Source: Cylindrodendrum hubeiense (Eukaryota > Ascomycota > Sordariomycetes > Hypocreales > Nectriaceae). From it: DNA of 64,000 nucleotides. Made by a program: the position numbers and the translations under genes. The stretch lies in assembly GCA_014621425.1 (NCBI GenBank), contig JAANBB010000024.1:1-64000 (forward strand), in the 5' to 3' direction. This document shows, piece after piece, positions 61,975-64,000 of this stretch (positions within the stretch are counted from its first letter, which is position 1; the number at the start of each line of letters is the position of its first letter). The notes beneath the pieces are model-generated. The model was not told where the DNA came from. It saw only the letters and a list, made by a program, of their open reading frames with translations, and did no database searches.

Positions 61975-62913
61975 ATGCCGCAGAATCAAACTACCCTAGA
62001 GTTTCCCTTGCGGCGCCCTTACGACCGGCCCGAGGGCTACTATGTGACGCACCCAAACGGCCAAGTCAGCCATTATTATCTTGATTCATTCGTTGACCCT
62101 TGGCTACCTGAGGAGGAGAAGCCCGTCATCATACTGAATCATGGCTGCGCTCGCACGGCCGACATGTGGTACAGCTGGGTGCCACGTCTTGCCCGTCACT
62201 TTGTCGTGATTCGACGTGATTCACGGGGTCACGGCAAATCCAGTTTCCCAAAACGCCTTTCACCATGGAGCGATCAACAGAATAATGTATACGAGGGTGG
62301 TTATCAATGGGATCTCGATACCATGCTATACGAAATAGTCGACATGCTCGACCAACTCAACATAAAAAGAGTCATCTTCCTGGGCGAGGCGACATCTGGT
62401 GAGATGGGCCACGCCTTTGCTGCCAAGTACCCCGAAAGAACTATCGCACTTATCACCTGCTCAACACCAACATCACTACCGCCAGCAGCTATCAAGATGT
62501 TTGCGGTAGAGGAGTCGTCTTGGCCCGAAGCTGTGATCAAGCATGGGAGCAGAGGATGGAACGAACGGCTAGCAAGAAATCCCGGAACGCTGCCCAAAGA
62601 CCCAGTTTACCTTGAGTGGCTGCTAGATGAGGCGGCCAAGACAAAAAAGGAGGGACTAGCCGGTTATGTCATTTTTCTCACCCATTTAACGTCTCGGCCT
62701 TGGTTGAAAAACATTAAAAGCCCATATCTCATTCTAGCCCCGACAAATAGCACTGCTGTACCGCTGAGTGAATCCCGCTGGATATCTGAGCAGGTCTCAG
62801 GCTCCAAGATAGTTGAGATTGAAGCACCAGGTCATGAGATATTTTCTGAAGCCACGGACAGGTGTATTGATGCTGTTCTGGAGTTTCTTGCCGAGCTTAA
62901 CATGGCGATTTAG
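61975..62913 (+). CDS. Alpha/beta-hydrolase fold protein lacking nucleophile (possible pseudoenzyme)
   Basis: Single exon, 312 residues. I chose the ATG at 61975 because the frame upstream to 61921 has no ATG and no conserved residues. The fold is clear: ILNHGCARTADMWYSW (oxyanion region), VVIRRDSRGHGKSS, and a strand leading to the nucleophile elbow. At the elbow, however, the sequence is LGEATSGEMG: the position of the catalytic Ser is Ala139. The usual acid site before the VP motif reads TNSTAVP, with Ser259 where Asp is normal. His287 in APGHEIF is kept. Intact relatives hydrolyse esters or enol lactones (3-oxoadipate enol-lactonase type). The uninterrupted frame suggests the protein is made, so a non-hydrolytic or altered mechanism, or a binding role, is possible. 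Confidence 0.8.
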   Translation: MPQNQTTLEFPLRRPYDRPEGYYVTHPNGQVSHYYLDSFVDPWLPEEEKPVIILNHGCARTADMWYSWVPRLARHFVVIRRDSRGHGKSSFPKRLSPWSDQQNNVYEGGYQWDLDTMLYEIVDMLDQLNIKRVIFLGEATSGEMGHAFAAKYPERTIALITCSTPTSLPPAAIKMFAVEESSWPEAVIKHGSRGWNERLARNPGTLPKDPVYLEWLLDEAAKTKKEGLAGYVIFLTHLTSRPWLKNIKSPYLILAPTNSTAVPLSESRWISEQVSGSKIVEIEAPGHEIFSEATDRCIDAVLEFLAELNMAI

Positions 62914-63828
62914 TTTTAGCTTTCAAAATATACTTCAAATAATCTGCCGACTATATTTCTGTGTTGTACCTCGTTAGTCCTGTGAAATGATATGCAATTT
63001 CCGAGAGAAGAGGCTCTTACCGTTCATTAAACTATCAGGGATCATGTAGAAGCTTGCGAGATGGCTTCGGCGACGGTGCTTTACGCTGATCCTAGTAATT
63101 ATTGGCGATAAAGGCGACCTTCAGATGCTCTTTCTTCGTTGTTTGGCCTGTCTTGGTTGCCGACAGCGATCAATTCAAGAGATTGATTTTTCCAGCAGCC
63201 AAAGCACCAAAGGCTTTGTCTAGTCCACAATCTCCAGAAGGGCGACGGGTGAGCCCCAGAATTCCGCGTACCGTTGGCAGATAAGTGGAACTAGATGTAA
63301 CTTGGACCCTCCTGCTCCTCCTCGCGGCTACTTCAAAGGGCATACAGCTTGTGAAGTATCTATATCGACGCGGGCAGCCACAATACTGGCAAGATATGGA
63401 TTGACCCACTTCATATGTGACTCCGATGCGTAATTCAGGAAAGCAAAAGTTTGACATCTCTGACCTACCCTATACCTCGCACAGGACAAGTCAGAACGTC
63501 ACAATGTCGATGTGGGTCATCTTGTTTGGGGGAACATGGACCCTGCATCTAGAAGCTCGCTTGCTGCACACGGCTCACTGCATAATGTGAAAAACGTATT
63601 GTGAATAGGTGCCTCTGCGTGTGTACATAGGGTATGTAAGTTATGAAGGTGAAAATTCCAACAACAATGGTGTTCAAACAACCGGATTGCTTTATCTTAC
63701 CAGATACAGTGCTTCACCAGGCGTTGCGCTCGTGGTGGTGGCTGTTAGGGATTCCGAGGGAAATCAGAATAATATTTGTACAAGCGTGTGGTGGATTATA
63801 CACTAATAATAACATCCTGTCATGATAC
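62914..63828. other. Intergenic, no supported gene
   Basis: About 900 bp. Overlapping frames at 63102-63284 (plus) and 63170-63457 (minus) are mutual shadows without recognisable domains. Nothing else stands out. Confidence 0.4.
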
Positions 63829-64000
63829 CTAACAACACCATCCTCCATCATTTCCATCATCATCACCACAGCAGCATCCACCCCCGCCAGAGCAGCTGCA
63901 ATCACAACAATCATCCCCACAGCAGCCGCCATCACAACAGTTACCACATTCGCAGCAGTCACCGCTGCAACAGTCCCCACAACAGTCATCATCCCCATTA
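63829..64000 (-). CDS. C-terminal tail of a cysteine-rich protein (partial, runs off window)
   Basis: The minus-strand frame entering at the right edge ends with TAG at 63829-63831 and encodes 56 residues of which 20 are Cys, mostly as CC pairs spaced by Gly, Asp and Ser (CCGDCCSGDCCECGNCC ...), with no Lys or Arg and a final W-C-C. Codon phase is kept throughout. Such CC-rich, acidic and glycine-rich tails occur at the C-termini of some fungal proteins and could bind metal or be lipidated; neither is shown. A different frame of the same bases (63714-63998) gives a Val/Ala-rich run that I regard as the shadow. The N-terminal part is outside the window, so the family cannot be named. Confidence 0.55.
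   Translation of the reverse strand, partial: NGDDDCCGDCCSGDCCECGNCCDGGCCGDDCCDCSCSGGGGCCCGDDDGNDGGWCC

Noticed and set aside
63170..63457. 95-residue minus frame
   Set aside because: Contains some Cys pairs but overlaps another open frame on the plus strand and has no family pattern.
1..64000. CRISPR arrays, tRNA or rRNA genes
   Set aside because: No regularly spaced short repeats, and no cloverleaf or rRNA core sequence noticed by eye; a tRNAscan run would settle the tRNA question.

Overview
The window is nuclear DNA of a filamentous ascomycete, most likely Eurotiales (Aspergillus, Penicillium or Talaromyces type). Genes carry short introns of about 48-133 bp with GTRNGT donors, CTRAC branch points and YAG acceptors. 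The gene families present (GH49 dextranase, vanillyl-alcohol-oxidase type flavoenzyme, C2H2 plus fungal-specific regulator) fit that group. The first 24 kb look heavily mutated by RIP (repeat-induced point mutation).

Layout. 1-180 is ordinary sequence. 181-24360 is extremely AT-rich, stop-riddled retroelement DNA. It contains two recognisable near-full-length Ty3/gypsy elements in the same orientation (4699-13289 and 14616-23026), each with ~402-bp LTRs; the second has a perfect 5-bp target duplication. From 24.4 kb onward base composition is normal. At 25553-26057 and 49594-50102 lie two copies of a ~505-bp TG...CA LTR-like repeat in opposite orientation, each with a 4-bp target duplication. 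Between them sit an extracellular GH49 dextranase, a cytochrome P450, a homogentisate 1,2-dioxygenase paralogue, a broken metallo-beta-lactamase fold lactonase, a class A FAD monooxygenase, an SDR, an MFS transporter, a ruined maleylacetate reductase and a vanillyl-alcohol-oxidase-type flavoprotein.

Beyond the second copy are a two-finger C2H2 transcription factor, a type-B carboxylesterase, a second SDR paralogous to the first, a dihydrodipicolinate-synthase-family aldolase, a 3-isopropylmalate dehydrogenase paralogue, an alpha/beta-hydrolase fold protein that has lost its nucleophile, and at the right edge the C-terminal tail of an extremely cysteine-rich protein.

Working together (inference): the oxidative enzymes, ring-cleaving dioxygenase, SDRs, transporter and C2H2 regulator look like a peripheral catabolic cluster for a phenolic or benzylic substrate. 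Side-chain oxidation would be by the VAO-type enzyme, ring hydroxylation by the P450 and/or FAD monooxygenase, and cleavage by the HGD-like dioxygenase. Two other genes of this kind, maleylacetate reductase and the lactonase, are decaying, and the VAO-type gene has one splice junction I cannot resolve, so the cluster may be losing or changing function. No tRNA, rRNA or CRISPR was recognised.
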